This document shows, piece after piece, positions 9,753 to 19,543 of a stretch of 64,000 nt of DNA. The notes beneath the pieces were generated by a model. That model was not told where the DNA came from, did no database searches, and saw nothing but the letters and a program-made list of their open reading frames with translations. Source of the DNA: Arsukibacterium sp. UBA5043 (GTDB lineage: Bacteria; Pseudomonadota; Gammaproteobacteria; Enterobacterales; Alteromonadaceae); assembly GCA_002415085.1 (NCBI GenBank), contig DIBV01000003.1, positions 205,225-269,224 on the forward strand, in the 5' to 3' direction. Numbering within the stretch: the stretch's first letter is position 1; every line of letters begins with the position of its first letter. Position numbers and translations under genes: made by a program.

Positions 9753-11846
9753 ATGTCAAATTTAGAACCACTGGTGAAAATTGGCGGCTGGTATTATCAG
9801 GCGGCTTACGGGCAGTTGCTGCCTGCAGAGCCTGATACAGGCAGTGCCGTGCCAGTAGTATTAGAGCCCAGGCTGCACAGCCTGCTTAATTACTTTTTGC
9901 TCCATCCAGACAAGATCCTGGATAAAGATACCTTAATTAATGATGTCTGGCCTGACGGCGAAGGTACCGATGCTGCGGTGATGCGGGCAGTGGGGGCACT
10001 GCGCAAAGTACTCGGTGATAATGTAAAGGCGCCAACGTATATCGCTACGATAGCGAAAAAAGGCTATCAATGGCTTTGTCTTATTGAACCGTTAACGAGC
10101 GTGCAGCGCAAGCCATTAACGGCACAAACATTAACCCCGCCGGTTACACCACTAACGACGTCTGACGAACAATTATCAGCAACTGCAGCCGCAGAAAAGG
10201 GCCTTCCCTGGCGTTTTATCAGTGCAGTATGTTCAGTCTTATTGCTCGGTGGCACGGTGCTGGCCTATCTGCTGGCCAGTGTGACTGTAACACCCTTAAC
10301 CAGATTACCCGATTCGATAATACCGCTAAGCGCGGTAACAGGGCAGGAATTCTGGGCTACGCTGGAACCTGGTGAGCATTCTGCGTTTTATTGGTATCGT
10401 AAGTCTGAAGATGCACCGCTTCAACTGGCCCGTCAGGATTTAGCCAGCTTAAAGGTGAGTTACAGTGCCGCGCAATATGGCAATGCCAGCCAGGCTTTAT
10501 GGTTAGACGATACACAGTTGGTGTTTCGGGCGCTTGATAACGAACAACGTTGCTACTTTTACCAGCAACAGGTTATGCCTGAATTTGCCCCGGCCAGCAA
10601 AGTGATGCCTTGCCAGCATGTGCTGGTGCAGGGATTAGCCATTTTAGATCGACAATGGTACTGGCTGGATTACGCTGCTGATTTGCGACGTTATGAATTA
10701 TGGAAGCGGACAGAAGACGGCAGCACGGTCAGAATAATGGCATTTCCCGAAAAATGGCAACGTGCAGACCAGTTGCTGCTCGTCGGGGCATCGTTATATC
10801 TGGTGGCACAGCAAGATTTTTATCGCAGCCAGCTCTATCGGATTAACCTGGAACTGTCGCAACTGGAAATAATCGATAACTTTGATCATCAGATTATTAC
10901 CAGCAGTAGCTGGGATCAGCACCATGCACTGCTAACCCTGAAAAACAGTGAATTACAGTTATATAGTTTAAAAGAACATACCCAGTTAAGTTTAGGCCCG
11001 ATGACCTGGCAACTGACGCAGCCACAACGGTATCAACAGCGAATATTAGCTACCCAGTACCTGGATTATACAACAGATATTGTGAAGCTTGCGCTCGGGA
11101 ATGGCCTGCTGAATAACGAGCAAAGCTGGCAAACCAGTAACCGGAACGAGCGGCTGTTTGCTGCCAAAGGTGAGCAAATAGCTTTTGTGTCTGAGCGGGC
11201 TGGCGACAATCAGGTTTGGTTGTCGCGCGCTGGCGAGAGCCGGCAATTATCACGTCTGGTCAGTGGTCAGTATATCCGGCAGTTATTCTGGCATCAGGAT
11301 CTGTTGCTGGCAGTAATAGATAATCAGTTGTTTCAGATTGCGCTGGATGATGGCGGGCTTACTTTAATGGTAGATTCGCAGGTAACCGGGCGTTATCAAA
11401 GCTGCCACGATACGCTGTACTGGACCGAGCAACATAATGATGGCTGGCAGCTACTGCATAATACGCAGCAACCGGAAGTGCTACTGACAGGGGTGGTTAA
11501 TTTCAAATGTGCGCCTGATGGCTTGGTGGTGCAGTTTTATAATGACGATAAGCTGGCATTGTGGTCAGACAGAACGCCGTTACAACTGCTACCATTACCT
11601 GTCAGCCTGAACTGGCATCATATACTGCCAGAGCAGTGGACCAGCAGCAGTCAGCAATTACTTTGGCTCGATCGCCAGCAATGGCAGCTAAAGGTCTACG
11701 ATTGGCAAAGCGGAGAAACAACCCGTTATGCCTGGCCTGCTTCGGCATTGCCGCTGGAAATCCACAGCGACGATGCCAAAAGCATATTTAGCGTGCAGCC
11801 ACGACATTATGATACTGATATCGTGTGGCTGCAAAACCGCAGTTAA
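9753..11846 (+). CDS. Second CadC-like membrane-anchored winged-helix regulator
   Basis: 697 residues: winged-helix DNA-binding domain (about 8-110, ending AKKGYQWLCL), a Pro/Thr-rich linker, one membrane helix (about 156-177) and a long beta-rich periplasmic part. It has the same architecture as the protein at 7121-9277 but the sequences are quite different outside the DNA-binding domain, so this is an old duplication or separate acquisition rather than a recent copy. The periplasmic part is rich in Trp and Gln and has few of the regular SPDG repeats of its neighbour. Target unknown. Confidence 0.75.
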   Translation: MSNLEPLVKIGGWYYQAAYGQLLPAEPDTGSAVPVVLEPRLHSLLNYFLLHPDKILDKDTLINDVWPDGEGTDAAVMRAVGALRKVLGDNVKAPTYIATIAKKGYQWLCLIEPLTSVQRKPLTAQTLTPPVTPLTTSDEQLSATAAAEKGLPWRFISAVCSVLLLGGTVLAYLLASVTVTPLTRLPDSIIPLSAVTGQEFWATLEPGEHSAFYWYRKSEDAPLQLARQDLASLKVSYSAAQYGNASQALWLDDTQLVFRALDNEQRCYFYQQQVMPEFAPASKVMPCQHVLVQGLAILDRQWYWLDYAADLRRYELWKRTEDGSTVRIMAFPEKWQRADQLLLVGASLYLVAQQDFYRSQLYRINLELSQLEIIDNFDHQIITSSSWDQHHALLTLKNSELQLYSLKEHTQLSLGPMTWQLTQPQRYQQRILATQYLDYTTDIVKLALGNGLLNNEQSWQTSNRNERLFAAKGEQIAFVSERAGDNQVWLSRAGESRQLSRLVSGQYIRQLFWHQDLLLAVIDNQLFQIALDDGGLTLMVDSQVTGRYQSCHDTLYWTEQHNDGWQLLHNTQQPEVLLTGVVNFKCAPDGLVVQFYNDDKLALWSDRTPLQLLPLPVSLNWHHILPEQWTSSSQQLLWLDRQQWQLKVYDWQSGETTRYAWPASALPLEIHSDDAKSIFSVQPRHYDTDIVWLQNRS

Positions 11847-11865
11847 TATGTAACGTGTAAGGAGC

Positions 11866-13146
11866 TTAAAGCGCAGCAAAGCTGCTGGCAGCAGCCTCTA
11901 TGGTCGCTTTAAGATCATCGTCAGTATGAGCAAGTGACAAGAAGCCTGCTTCATAGGCAGACGGTGCCAGATAAATGCCCTTTTGTAACATCAGATGGAA
12001 AAAATGTTTGAAAGCGCCAATATCACATTGAGTCGCTTGTTGATAATTACTGACCCTGCTCTCTTTGCTGAAGAAAAAACCAAACATGCCGCCAACCTGA
12101 TTAAACGTCATGGGTACGCCATGCTGCCGGGCTGCTTTATCGATACCTGCAATCAGTTGACTGGTTTTTGCGGTGAGTTTTTCAAAAACATCCGGCTTAC
12201 TGATTTCGTTAAGTGCTGCCAGTCCGGCTGCCATGGCAATAGGATTGCCTGATAACGTACCTGCCTGATATACCGGACCTAATGGCGCGATGTGTTCCAT
12301 GATTTCCCGCCTGCCACCAAAAGCGCCTACCGGCATGCCGCCACCAATGATTTTGCCCAGGGTGGTCAGATCGGGGGTAACCTGATACACAGCTTGTGCG
12401 CCACCTAACGCTACCCGAAAACCCGTCATCACTTCATCAAAAATAAGCACACTCTGGTACTGATCACAAATCCGGCGCAAACCTTCCAGAAAATCTGGTT
12501 CTGGCGGGATACAGTTCATGTTACCCGCCACCGGTTCGACAATAATGCAGGCAATATCATCACCCTGTTTTGCGAAAATCTCGGCTACCTGCTCCAGATT
12601 GTTAAATTCGCAGGTCAGGGTATATTTAGCAAAATCAGCTGGGACTCCCGGTGAGTTCGGAACGCCCAGAGTCAGTGCGCCTGAGCCCGCTTTAACCAGT
12701 AGTGAATCAGCATGGCCATGATAGCACCCCTCAAATTTTAAAATGGTGTCACGTCCGGTATATCCGCGCGCTAAACGAATGGCACTCATGGTAGCTTCTG
12801 TACCGGAGCTCACCATGCGCACCATTTCCATTGATGGCACCAATTGCGCAATTTTTTCTGCCATATCAATTTCTGCCGGGCAAGGCGCACCAAAACTTAA
12901 GCCATTGGCGGCTGCCTGAATAACTGCATCGCGGATAGCCGGGTGATTATGGCCCAGTAGCATTGGACCCCATGAGCCTATGTAATCAATATAGCGTTTG
13001 CCATCAACATCAAATAAGTAAGCACCATCGGCACGTTCAATAAAGACCGGAGTACCACCGACACTTTTAAAGGCACGGACTGGCGAGTTAACGCCACCGG
13101 GAATAGTACGTTGGGCGCGTTGAAACAGGGTTTCAGATAAAGACAT
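11866..13146 (-). CDS. hemL: Glutamate-1-semialdehyde 2,1-aminomutase
   Basis: 426 residues, the usual length. HemL is a PLP enzyme that moves the amino group of glutamate-1-semialdehyde to make 5-aminolevulinate, the first committed tetrapyrrole precursor. Visible are [11 protein letters not shown] near the N-terminus, [16 protein letters not shown] for cofactor phosphate, FDEVMTGFR near 236-244 and the PLP lysine in [10 protein letters not shown] (Lys265). It ends 20 bases from the oppositely oriented regulator gene. A hemJ-like gene, acting later in haem synthesis, is nearby. Confidence 0.97.
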   Translation of the reverse strand: MSLSETLFQRAQRTIPGGVNSPVRAFKSVGGTPVFIERADGAYLFDVDGKRYIDYIGSWGPMLLGHNHPAIRDAVIQAAANGLSFGAPCPAEIDMAEKIAQLVPSMEMVRMVSSGTEATMSAIRLARGYTGRDTILKFEGCYHGHADSLLVKAGSGALTLGVPNSPGVPADFAKYTLTCEFNNLEQVAEIFAKQGDDIACIIVEPVAGNMNCIPPEPDFLEGLRRICDQYQSVLIFDEVMTGFRVALGGAQAVYQVTPDLTTLGKIIGGGMPVGAFGGRREIMEHIAPLGPVYQAGTLSGNPIAMAAGLAALNEISKPDVFEKLTAKTSQLIAGIDKAARQHGVPMTFNQVGGMFGFFFSKESRVSNYQQATQCDIGAFKHFFHLMLQKGIYLAPSAYEAGFLSLAHTDDDLKATIEAAASSFAAL

Positions 13147-13208
13147 AATAATTTCCGTTCGAAGTTAGGTTTGGCGGAGCCTGTCGATGGCAGTACGACA
13201 TTGCCGCA

Positions 13209-14213
13209 CTATTTGTTGCTATACCAGGGCACGGCACATTCGTAATCTTTGACGATGTTTTCCACCCCAAGGGTCAGGGCAAACAGTGCCATTCGTACCA
13301 GCACACCGTTGTCGGCCTGCCGAAAAATCGCCAGGTTAGGGTTCAGGTTTAAATCGTTGTCTAATTCGTTAGCTTCAATCCGCGAATCGCGCGGCAACGG
13401 ATGCATAATAACCGTATTAGATTTACAGTAGCGGGTATAAATCTCCTGATTTAACCGAAACTTACCACGATACTGATCGGCATCCGCTTTAGAAGGAAAG
13501 CGCTCCTCCTGGATCCTGGTCTGATAAACAATATCAGCATTTAAGTGACCTTCCAGTTTGTCACTGATCACCAGTTGATGGCCGGCATTGGTCAGGCTGC
13601 TGATGATGTCATCTGGCATGGCCAATTCAGCTGGTGATACCAGCGTCAGCTTAACATTACGATACAGACACAGTAATTTAGACAACGAGTGAACGGTACG
13701 GCCAAACTTTAAATCGCCTACCATCGCAATGTGCATGCCATCAATCTGCAAGCCTGAAGCTGCCAGTTCCCGCTCTATGGTAAACAGGTCGAGTAATGCC
13801 TGGGTTGGATGTTCATTGGCACCATCCCCACCATTTAACACCGGCACGCGGCTACCTTCAGCAAACTCGGCCACCGAACCCGCCTGCGGATGGCGCATGG
13901 CAATCACATCACTGTAACTGCTGATTACCCGGGCAGTATCGAATAACGATTCGCCCTTGGACAATGCAGAAGATTCCATGCCGGTCGTTTCACGGACTTC
14001 GCCGCCGAGTAAATTAAAAGCACAACCAAAGCTGACCCGGGTCCGGGTGCTGGGTTCAAAAAACAAGTTACCTAATATTGCACCGTCGAGTACTTTGGTG
14101 CGTTTTTTACGGCTGGCGTAAGGTGTCATCTGCCGGGCAATATCAAAAATCCGGGTAATACTATCACGATCAAATTGCTTAACAGAGAGAATATGCTGGC
14201 CTTTGAAGCTCAT
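13209..14213 (-). CDS. pyrB: Aspartate carbamoyltransferase catalytic subunit
   Basis: 334 residues. The enzyme joins carbamoyl phosphate and aspartate in pyrimidine synthesis. Carbamoyl-phosphate binding motif STRTR is at 55-59, the HPTQ motif follows in NEHPTQALLDLF, and HPLPR is near 270. It is longer than E. coli PyrB and no pyrI regulatory subunit is next to it, which suggests the PyrI-independent type, though pyrI could lie elsewhere. Co-directional with hemL but separated by 62 bases. Confidence 0.93.
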   Translation of the reverse strand: MSFKGQHILSVKQFDRDSITRIFDIARQMTPYASRKKRTKVLDGAILGNLFFEPSTRTRVSFGCAFNLLGGEVRETTGMESSALSKGESLFDTARVISSYSDVIAMRHPQAGSVAEFAEGSRVPVLNGGDGANEHPTQALLDLFTIERELAASGLQIDGMHIAMVGDLKFGRTVHSLSKLLCLYRNVKLTLVSPAELAMPDDIISSLTNAGHQLVISDKLEGHLNADIVYQTRIQEERFPSKADADQYRGKFRLNQEIYTRYCKSNTVIMHPLPRDSRIEANELDNDLNLNPNLAIFRQADNGVLVRMALFALTLGVENIVKDYECAVPWYSNK

Positions 14214-14303
14214 CGTCAGTACTCACTTAACACATGCCATTAGGCGCCGCTGCGGGCGCAAGGTGGCCACTATTATACGCAAAACTGCTCAGCAAAAGCG
14301 AGT

Positions 14304-14741
14304 TTAGTACAGCAGTGGCTTCAGAGTGGCCAGCAAAATGATGGCCAACAGCAGTAATACCGGCAGTTCATTAAACACCCTGTAAAAACGCGGGCTGTGC
14401 CGGTTACGGTTATGTTTAAAATCGGCCAGTAATTTAAAACACCAGCCATGATAACCATACAAAAGGAGCACCAGTACCAGCTTCAGATGCAACCAGCCAC
14501 TGGCTGCAAACCAGGCCTTACCATAGGCAGCAATGAGCAGCAGACCAAAAACCAGGGTCAGCACTGCAAAAGGTGTTACAAATAATAACAGGCGCCGTTC
14601 CATCGTTTTGAAAGTGTCAGAGCACTCAGTACTGTCGGTTTGTGCATGATATACAAATAGCCGCGGCAGATAAAAAACACCCGCAAACCAGGCCACCATA
14701 AAAAAAAGATGTAATGCTTTGTATAATAAAATCAGAGTCAT
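14304..14741 (-). CDS. hemJ: HemJ-like membrane protein (protoporphyrinogen oxidase family)
   Basis: 145 residues with about four hydrophobic helices. The N-terminal KALHLFFMVAWFAG, with a conserved His at about 11, and the WLHLKLVLV segment match the HemJ/UPF0093 family, which oxidises protoporphyrinogen IX in bacteria lacking HemG and HemY. The start overlaps the 3' end of the CLC gene by four bases, indicating one transcript. The function of this copy is assigned from family resemblance only. Confidence 0.75.
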   Translation of the reverse strand: MTLILLYKALHLFFMVAWFAGVFYLPRLFVYHAQTDSTECSDTFKTMERRLLLFVTPFAVLTLVFGLLLIAAYGKAWFAASGWLHLKLVLVLLLYGYHGWCFKLLADFKHNRNRHSPRFYRVFNELPVLLLLAIILLATLKPLLY

Positions 14742-16453
14742 AATAAGTTGTTCTGCTTAGTTAGCAAACTGCGAACCTGATCCCAGCGAATAATACCGAC
14801 GGGTTCATATGGGTCGTCCTGATAAATGTAAACCAGGCCATCACGTTCGTCTTCAAGCAGGGCAAATACTTCTGCCATGGTAGACTGGTGGGGTAGTCCG
14901 GTAATGTCCTGATAACGAATGGCACTGTCGCCACTTAACGATAAACTGACATCATAACTGGCGGCGACGAATTGGGGTGTGTCACCGTCGTCGCGTTTCA
15001 GTAGCAATTGCACCGGCAGCTGCAGTTGGGCCAGTTGCTGGCGAACGGCGTCTTCCTGCGGGTTATGCAGCAAAACATACTCTTTACTCAGCAACGCCAG
15101 TACGCCCACCTTTTGCAGAATGTCATCTGCAGGTGCCAGTTTATAAGGCAATTGCATAAAATCGAGCTGCATCATAAAAATAGATTTATTGTTGAAAAAC
15201 TGCACTGTGGTTACGTAGGCGGTAATAATGACCACCATCGCAGGCAAAATAATTTGCTGGTTTGACGCCAGCTCAATGACCGCCAGCAGAGCCGCTAACG
15301 GGGCATGCAAGGTGGCAGCCATCAAACCCGCCATCCCCAGTACTGCATAGGTGCCGGCAGTGCTGCTGTCACCAATAAATATGGCAGGCACGATTGCCAG
15401 TAGCGTACCCAGGACGATACCCATGCCAAACACCGGCCCGATTACCCCACCAGGCACACCAAGCCCCAGGGCAAAGATGGTCAGCACCAGTTTTCCGACA
15501 AAGATGACCAGTAAAAGCTGCACGTCAGTCGGATGGTTAACCGCGTTGAAGATAGCACCGGTTTCCGCACCCATCGCATGCGGTATCAGGTAGCCGACTG
15601 CGGCAGTCACAATACCCGCCAGCGCCAGCCGGACCATCAAAGGCCAGTTTTTTACCAGGCGGATAAGCCGCATCAGATTCTGGTTAAACAAAAAAGCGAC
15701 TGCACCAAATACAATACCGCACACAATAAGATAGGGAAAATGCCAGATGCTTATCGCTACAATATTAAGCGACGCCAGTTCGCGGTCATGTCCGAATACT
15801 AACTGCGTAGCCAGTGCACCTACTACCGAGGCTAGCATAATGGGGATAAATACATGGATTCGATATTCACGCAGCACAACCTCCATGACGAAAATCACAG
15901 CGGCCAGTGGCGTATTAAACGAAGCGGAAATGCCGGCAGCAATGCCACAGCCGGCAAGGATTCGAACGCTGTTGTAAGGCAGTTGCAAATAACGACCGAC
16001 TGAACTGGCACCATAAGCACCGAGGTGAACGGATGGCCCCTCGCGGCCTACTGAGAAACCGCTAACCAGAGCAATAATACCGCCAAAAAACTGATTCATG
16101 GTATTTCGAAATGGCATAATACCGTAGCGGGTTTTTATCCGGTGAATTACGAATGGGATACCCATCCGGTAGTGACGATAGCCTGTCACCAGAGCGAGCA
16201 GGCCAATCAACAGTGCTCCGCCCAAAGGCAGCAGCCAGACAATTTCCGGATCGGCACTGGAGAAATCATCGGATTTCGTCAAGAAAAGTTGCTGAAAAGC
16301 CACGATCGCCAGGCGAAAGATAATAATTAGCAGGGCCGCGATCAAACCACCAAGCATACCCAGCAAACACAGTTGCAAAGACGTCTGTGGTAAAGCTAAT
16401 CGGCGCTGCAACCCGGGCAGCCAGTCTCGCCATCGTCGCATAGTAGAGAGCAT
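14738..16453 (-). CDS. CLC family chloride channel/antiporter with C-terminal CBS region
   Basis: 571 residues: about ten hydrophobic helices (to about 425) then a soluble part resembling a CBS region (TMAEVFALLEDERDG to the end). The gating/proton glutamate motif GREGPSVHLGAYG is intact, and GVPGGVIGPVFGMG corresponds to the GxFxP filter region. The usual GSGIP motif is not recognisable at the expected place, where MPFRNTM occurs, so ion preference cannot be inferred. The start may be the ATG at 16453 or the internal one at 16441. Confidence 0.85.
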   Translation of the reverse strand: MLSTMRRWRDWLPGLQRRLALPQTSLQLCLLGMLGGLIAALLIIIFRLAIVAFQQLFLTKSDDFSSADPEIVWLLPLGGALLIGLLALVTGYRHYRMGIPFVIHRIKTRYGIMPFRNTMNQFFGGIIALVSGFSVGREGPSVHLGAYGASSVGRYLQLPYNSVRILAGCGIAAGISASFNTPLAAVIFVMEVVLREYRIHVFIPIMLASVVGALATQLVFGHDRELASLNIVAISIWHFPYLIVCGIVFGAVAFLFNQNLMRLIRLVKNWPLMVRLALAGIVTAAVGYLIPHAMGAETGAIFNAVNHPTDVQLLLVIFVGKLVLTIFALGLGVPGGVIGPVFGMGIVLGTLLAIVPAIFIGDSSTAGTYAVLGMAGLMAATLHAPLAALLAVIELASNQQIILPAMVVIITAYVTTVQFFNNKSIFMMQLDFMQLPYKLAPADDILQKVGVLALLSKEYVLLHNPQEDAVRQQLAQLQLPVQLLLKRDDGDTPQFVAASYDVSLSLSGDSAIRYQDITGLPHQSTMAEVFALLEDERDGLVYIYQDDPYEPVGIIRWDQVRSLLTKQNNLL

Positions 16454-16619
16454 GAATTAAACGATGGGTTAAGTCTAACATAAGCGTTTGAGAACGCAGA
16501 TCTTAATTGCAAAGCAGCGTTAATTTGATACTTAAGTTTGTTTAGCGCAGGGTTAATACTTGAATAAATTAGTCAGGTATTAGATAATCCGGGTTGTTGT
16601 AACCCCTGTTGGAGCACTC

Positions 16620-16961
16620 ATGTCTGATATGCAAATACCATTAGAATTTACTGATGCAGCGGCCCGGAAAGTCGCATTGCTGGTAAGCGAAGAGGACAAT
16701 CCGAATCTGAAGCTGCGGGTATATATTACCGGCGGTGGCTGTTCTGGCTTTCAATACGGCTTTACGTTTGATGAAAAAGTAAACGAGGGTGATTTGACTG
16801 TAGAAAAGCAGGGTGTGTCGATGGTTGTCGATCCAATGAGCCTGCAATACCTGATGGGCGGTGTGGTTGATTATACCGATGGCCTGCAGGGAAGCCGTTT
16901 TATCGTTCAGAATCCGAATGCAACTACAACCTGTGGTTGTGGTTCGTCATTCTCTGTTTAG
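16620..16961 (+). CDS. erpA: A-type iron-sulfur carrier ErpA
   Basis: 113 residues with the three A-type cysteines: Cys41 in [11 protein letters not shown] and Cys105/Cys107 in [11 protein letters not shown]. The protein delivers Fe-S clusters to apo-proteins such as IspG/IspH. The start has GGAG upstream. It stands alone, not in an isc operon, which fits ErpA rather than IscA. It converges on a small membrane-protein gene, with a shared hairpin between. Confidence 0.95.
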   Translation: MSDMQIPLEFTDAAARKVALLVSEEDNPNLKLRVYITGGGCSGFQYGFTFDEKVNEGDLTVEKQGVSMVVDPMSLQYLMGGVVDYTDGLQGSRFIVQNPNATTTCGCGSSFSV

Positions 16962-16991
16962 TAAAAGTATACTTTTTGTAAATTTTAAAGG

Positions 16992-17022
16992 ACGATTTTG
17001 CTGGTTAGGCCGGCAAAATCGT
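16992..17022. terminator. Inverted repeat between convergent erpA and small membrane-protein gene
   Basis: ACGATTTTGC (16992-17001) and GCAAAATCGT (17013-17022) form a perfect 10-base stem. It lies between two convergent genes and probably terminates both. There is no long T-run on the erpA side; on the reverse strand the stem is followed by CCTTTAAAATTT. Confidence 0.6.
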
Positions 17023-17045
17023 TCAAAATCAGTAATCTTGTCTTG

Positions 17046-17216
17046 CTAGCGGGTCGCAAACAGTAAAATGGTAAGAACCAGCGCTATCACTAGATTGAAG
17101 CTGATAATATATATAAACCCCTTTTTACCCTGTGTGATAGTCCAATTGTTTTGCTGAAGATACAAATACCAAATAAAACACATCAATAAAGGCACTAAAA
17201 ACAATAACTTAACCAT
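17046..17216 (-). CDS. Small two-helix membrane protein, function unknown
   Basis: A 56-codon frame on the reverse strand, with TGAGG about nine bases before the ATG at 17216. The product is almost entirely hydrophobic: helix one about residues 3-20 (KLLFLVPLLMCFIWYLYL), a short polar loop (QQNNWTITQGKKG), helix two about 34-53. The ribosome-binding site, coherent two-helix pattern and shared terminator hairpin support it as real. I do not recognise a family. Confidence 0.6.
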   Translation of the reverse strand: MVKLLFLVPLLMCFIWYLYLQQNNWTITQGKKGFIYIISFNLVIALVLTILLFATR

Positions 17217-17468
17217 TTTTTAAAACCTCAGAATTCTCTGGCGGTAACTAACATTCTGTCCGCCTTACTGTTTATACTCATCACTAAAATCTGCCCATGT
17301 AAAGTTACTGTACATTTTTTAACGCATGTAGCTATACGCTCGTCGTATCCTATGGTTTAATTAAAATGCTTAAATTGCTTATTGCACTGGCAATAAGGTT
17401 TGGATTTTATTTCGCAGGAAGGCTGGTTAATCATAATAAAAGCGTAACACGCTGGGAGAAGAAAAAAT

Positions 17469-17711
17469 ATGAAAGGTACTAAAAGTGTAATTTCAGACGA
17501 AAATAAGCGTCTTTGTGTCTGGCTTAAGCGACAGCGGCAGGACAAAGGCCATACCATGCGTAGTTTGTCTGAAATTTTAGGGACCCCCCATTCATTTATC
17601 GGTAAAGTTGAGAATCAGGAGCGCCGGCTGGACGTTGTTGAATATGTCCGCTACTGTCAGGCGCTGGAAGTCGATCCAACAGAAGGATTAAAACAGGTAC
17701 TCAGTGCCTGA
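17469..17711 (+). CDS. XRE-family helix-turn-helix regulator
   Basis: 80 residues, essentially one Cro/CI-type DNA-binding domain (about 12-75): RLCVWLKRQRQDKGHTMRSL, then helix-turn-helix LSEILGTPHSFIGKVENQERRLD. It has GGGAGAAG before the ATG and its own strong terminator, so it is a single-gene unit. Targets are unknown; short lone XRE proteins of this kind occur both as core regulators and as prophage remnants, and nothing else here suggests a prophage. Confidence 0.8.
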   Translation: MKGTKSVISDENKRLCVWLKRQRQDKGHTMRSLSEILGTPHSFIGKVENQERRLDVVEYVRYCQALEVDPTEGLKQVLSA

Positions 17712-17757
17712 ACACGATCTTAAGTTAAGTTTACGCTTAACATAGGATTAAGAAAGG

Positions 17758-17781
17758 AAGCCGCTACTCAGCGGCTTTTTT
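17758..17781 (+). terminator. Intrinsic terminator of the XRE regulator gene
   Basis: AAGCCGCT (17758-17765), a four-base loop, AGCGGCTT (17770-17777), then a run of T to 17781. The hairpin overlaps the last codons of the convergent AmpG-like gene. Confidence 0.88.
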
Positions 17782-19113
17782 ATTAGCAGTAATATTGGAT
17801 AATCGTGCTAACACAATAATCAATACCAACGCTGGTATACCCATGGTTGCCGTCATAATAAAGAAATTACTATAACCGAGCTGGTCGACCCACTGACCTG
17901 AAAATCCACCAATAAACTTTGGTAACAACAGCATCAGCGAACTGAACATGGCATATTGAGTAGCGGTAAACGCTAAATTGACCAATGACGATAAATACGC
18001 AATAAAAGCGCTGGTTGCGATACCGGCACTTAAGTTGTCTGCCGAAATAACTAACGTCAACCACATTAAATCATAGCCAACCTGGCTAAGCGCCGAAAAC
18101 AGCAGGTTAGTGGCGGCACTTAAGATCGCACCGGCAAACAACACTTTTATAATGCCAAACTGATTGATTAAAATACCGCCAAGTGCCGCACCGACCAATG
18201 TCATTATCACCCCAAATACTTTAGAGACACTGGCAACCTCTTCTTTGCTGTAGCCCATATCGACATAAAAAGCATTCGCCATTACCCCCATCACCACATC
18301 GGTAAGCCGGTAGCAGGCAATTAGTGCCAGAATGAGCAAGGCGTGCCATTTATAACGATTAAAAAAGTCGATAAATGGCGCGACCACAGCCTGCTTTAAC
18401 CAGGCTGTCAGTCGTTGTAATACAGATCCCCGGGTGCGTTGTTGCGGCGTTAAGGCACTTACAGGCTCTTTGCTGAGCAACGTGGTAATAATACCGGGCA
18501 CCATGCACAGACCCATTACCAGATAAGCATGCTGCCAGCCAGCCAGGTCATAACCCTGGCCATCAGAAAATAACGCCGCTAACCAAAGCGTACCCGCAGA
18601 AGCCAGAATCATTGCCAGACGATAACCGGTAAGATAGGCAGCAGCCAGAGCAGCCTGCATTTCAATTGCCGCACTTTCAATTCGAAACGCGTCAACATTG
18701 ATGTCTTGCGTGGCGGAAGCAAAAGCCAGAAGCACTGCCAGTGCGGCCATTAAGGCCAGGTTCTGTTGCGGATCGGTTAGCGCAATACTGCAAATTGCTA
18801 CAGTAACCAGAATTTGCGAAGTGAGTAACCAACTGCGACGGCGGCCCAACTTGCGATGCAACAGCGGTATTTTCAGGTGGTCAGCTAAGGGAGACCAGAG
18901 CCATTTTATCGCATAAGCCATAGCCACCCAGCTGAAGTAACCAATATCGGCGCGTGATACGTCCGCTTCCCTGAGCCAGAATGATAACACCCCGAAAACC
19001 AGCATCAATGGCAGGCCACTCGAGAAGCCCAGTACAAAAATCGCTAACACCTGGCGTTGAAAATAAACACGCAGGCCAGTAAGCCAAAGCGGGAATGGGG
19101 CCAAAGTAAACAT
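17764..19113 (-). CDS. ampG: AmpG-like MFS permease (muropeptide uptake)
   Basis: 449 residues with about twelve to fourteen hydrophobic helices. The start GFSSGLPLMLVFGVLSFWL, the loop RRRSWLLTSQI and FASATQDINVDAFRIE are AmpG-family signatures. AmpG imports GlcNAc-anhydroMurNAc peptides from the periplasm for cell-wall recycling and feeds the inducers of AmpC beta-lactamase control. A YajG-like lipoprotein gene lies upstream on the same strand (20130), as in the E. coli yajG-ampG pair. Exact substrate not shown. Confidence 0.85.
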   Translation of the reverse strand: MFTLAPFPLWLTGLRVYFQRQVLAIFVLGFSSGLPLMLVFGVLSFWLREADVSRADIGYFSWVAMAYAIKWLWSPLADHLKIPLLHRKLGRRRSWLLTSQILVTVAICSIALTDPQQNLALMAALAVLLAFASATQDINVDAFRIESAAIEMQAALAAAYLTGYRLAMILASAGTLWLAALFSDGQGYDLAGWQHAYLVMGLCMVPGIITTLLSKEPVSALTPQQRTRGSVLQRLTAWLKQAVVAPFIDFFNRYKWHALLILALIACYRLTDVVMGVMANAFYVDMGYSKEEVASVSKVFGVIMTLVGAALGGILINQFGIIKVLFAGAILSAATNLLFSALSQVGYDLMWLTLVISADNLSAGIATSAFIAYLSSLVNLAFTATQYAMFSSLMLLLPKFIGGFSGQWVDQLGYSNFFIMTATMGIPALVLIIVLARLSNITANKKAAE

Positions 19114-19168
19114 CCAAACTCAAAAACGATTGCGGTAGCTTACCCTGCTGCTGATGAAGGTCAAGCAA

Positions 19169-19489
19169 TTAGGGACGGACGCCAATGCAGTCAAGCGGAC
19201 ACTGCCCTTTACCTCGCAGGAAGCACATACAATCCTGAATACTGCGGCGAAGCTGACGGTTATGCTGCAGACTGTAAGCGGGCCAGTACTCGAGCTGATG
19301 CATCAGGTGCCAGAAAGCCCGCTCCTGCAAGCTACCGGGGGTGCCTGCCAGCAAATCAAGTTGCGACCACTCTTCCAGCGTATCCCAGATAAATAAATGC
19401 AGTTCACTATGTGCCAACCGGCCGCGCAGAAAGCGAGACACATAGTACACCAGCTGCTGAGATTTGAGTTCAATAAACCGCTCTGCCAT
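19169..19489 (-). CDS. Conserved-looking hypothetical protein
   Basis: 106 residues from the ATG at 19489, which has TTGAGG upstream; an earlier ATG at 19522 is less well placed. The product is soluble, rich in Leu, Gln and aromatic residues, with two cysteines near the end (CMCFLRGKGQCPLDC gives four in total). No signal peptide or membrane segment. It sits between ampG and the cyclophilin gene on the same strand, so it is probably in their operon. I do not recognise the family. Confidence 0.65.
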   Translation of the reverse strand: MAERFIELKSQQLVYYVSRFLRGRLAHSELHLFIWDTLEEWSQLDLLAGTPGSLQERAFWHLMHQLEYWPAYSLQHNRQLRRSIQDCMCFLRGKGQCPLDCIGVRP

Positions 19490-19543
19490 TACTTGCCTCA
19501 ACTGTTGCGAATGTGACAACAATTAAGGCAAGTATAGTCGGTT

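Noticed and set aside
14977-15977. Several rightward open frames opposite the CLC gene
   Set aside because: They lie wholly inside a well-supported gene, lack ribosome-binding sites and show no family features.
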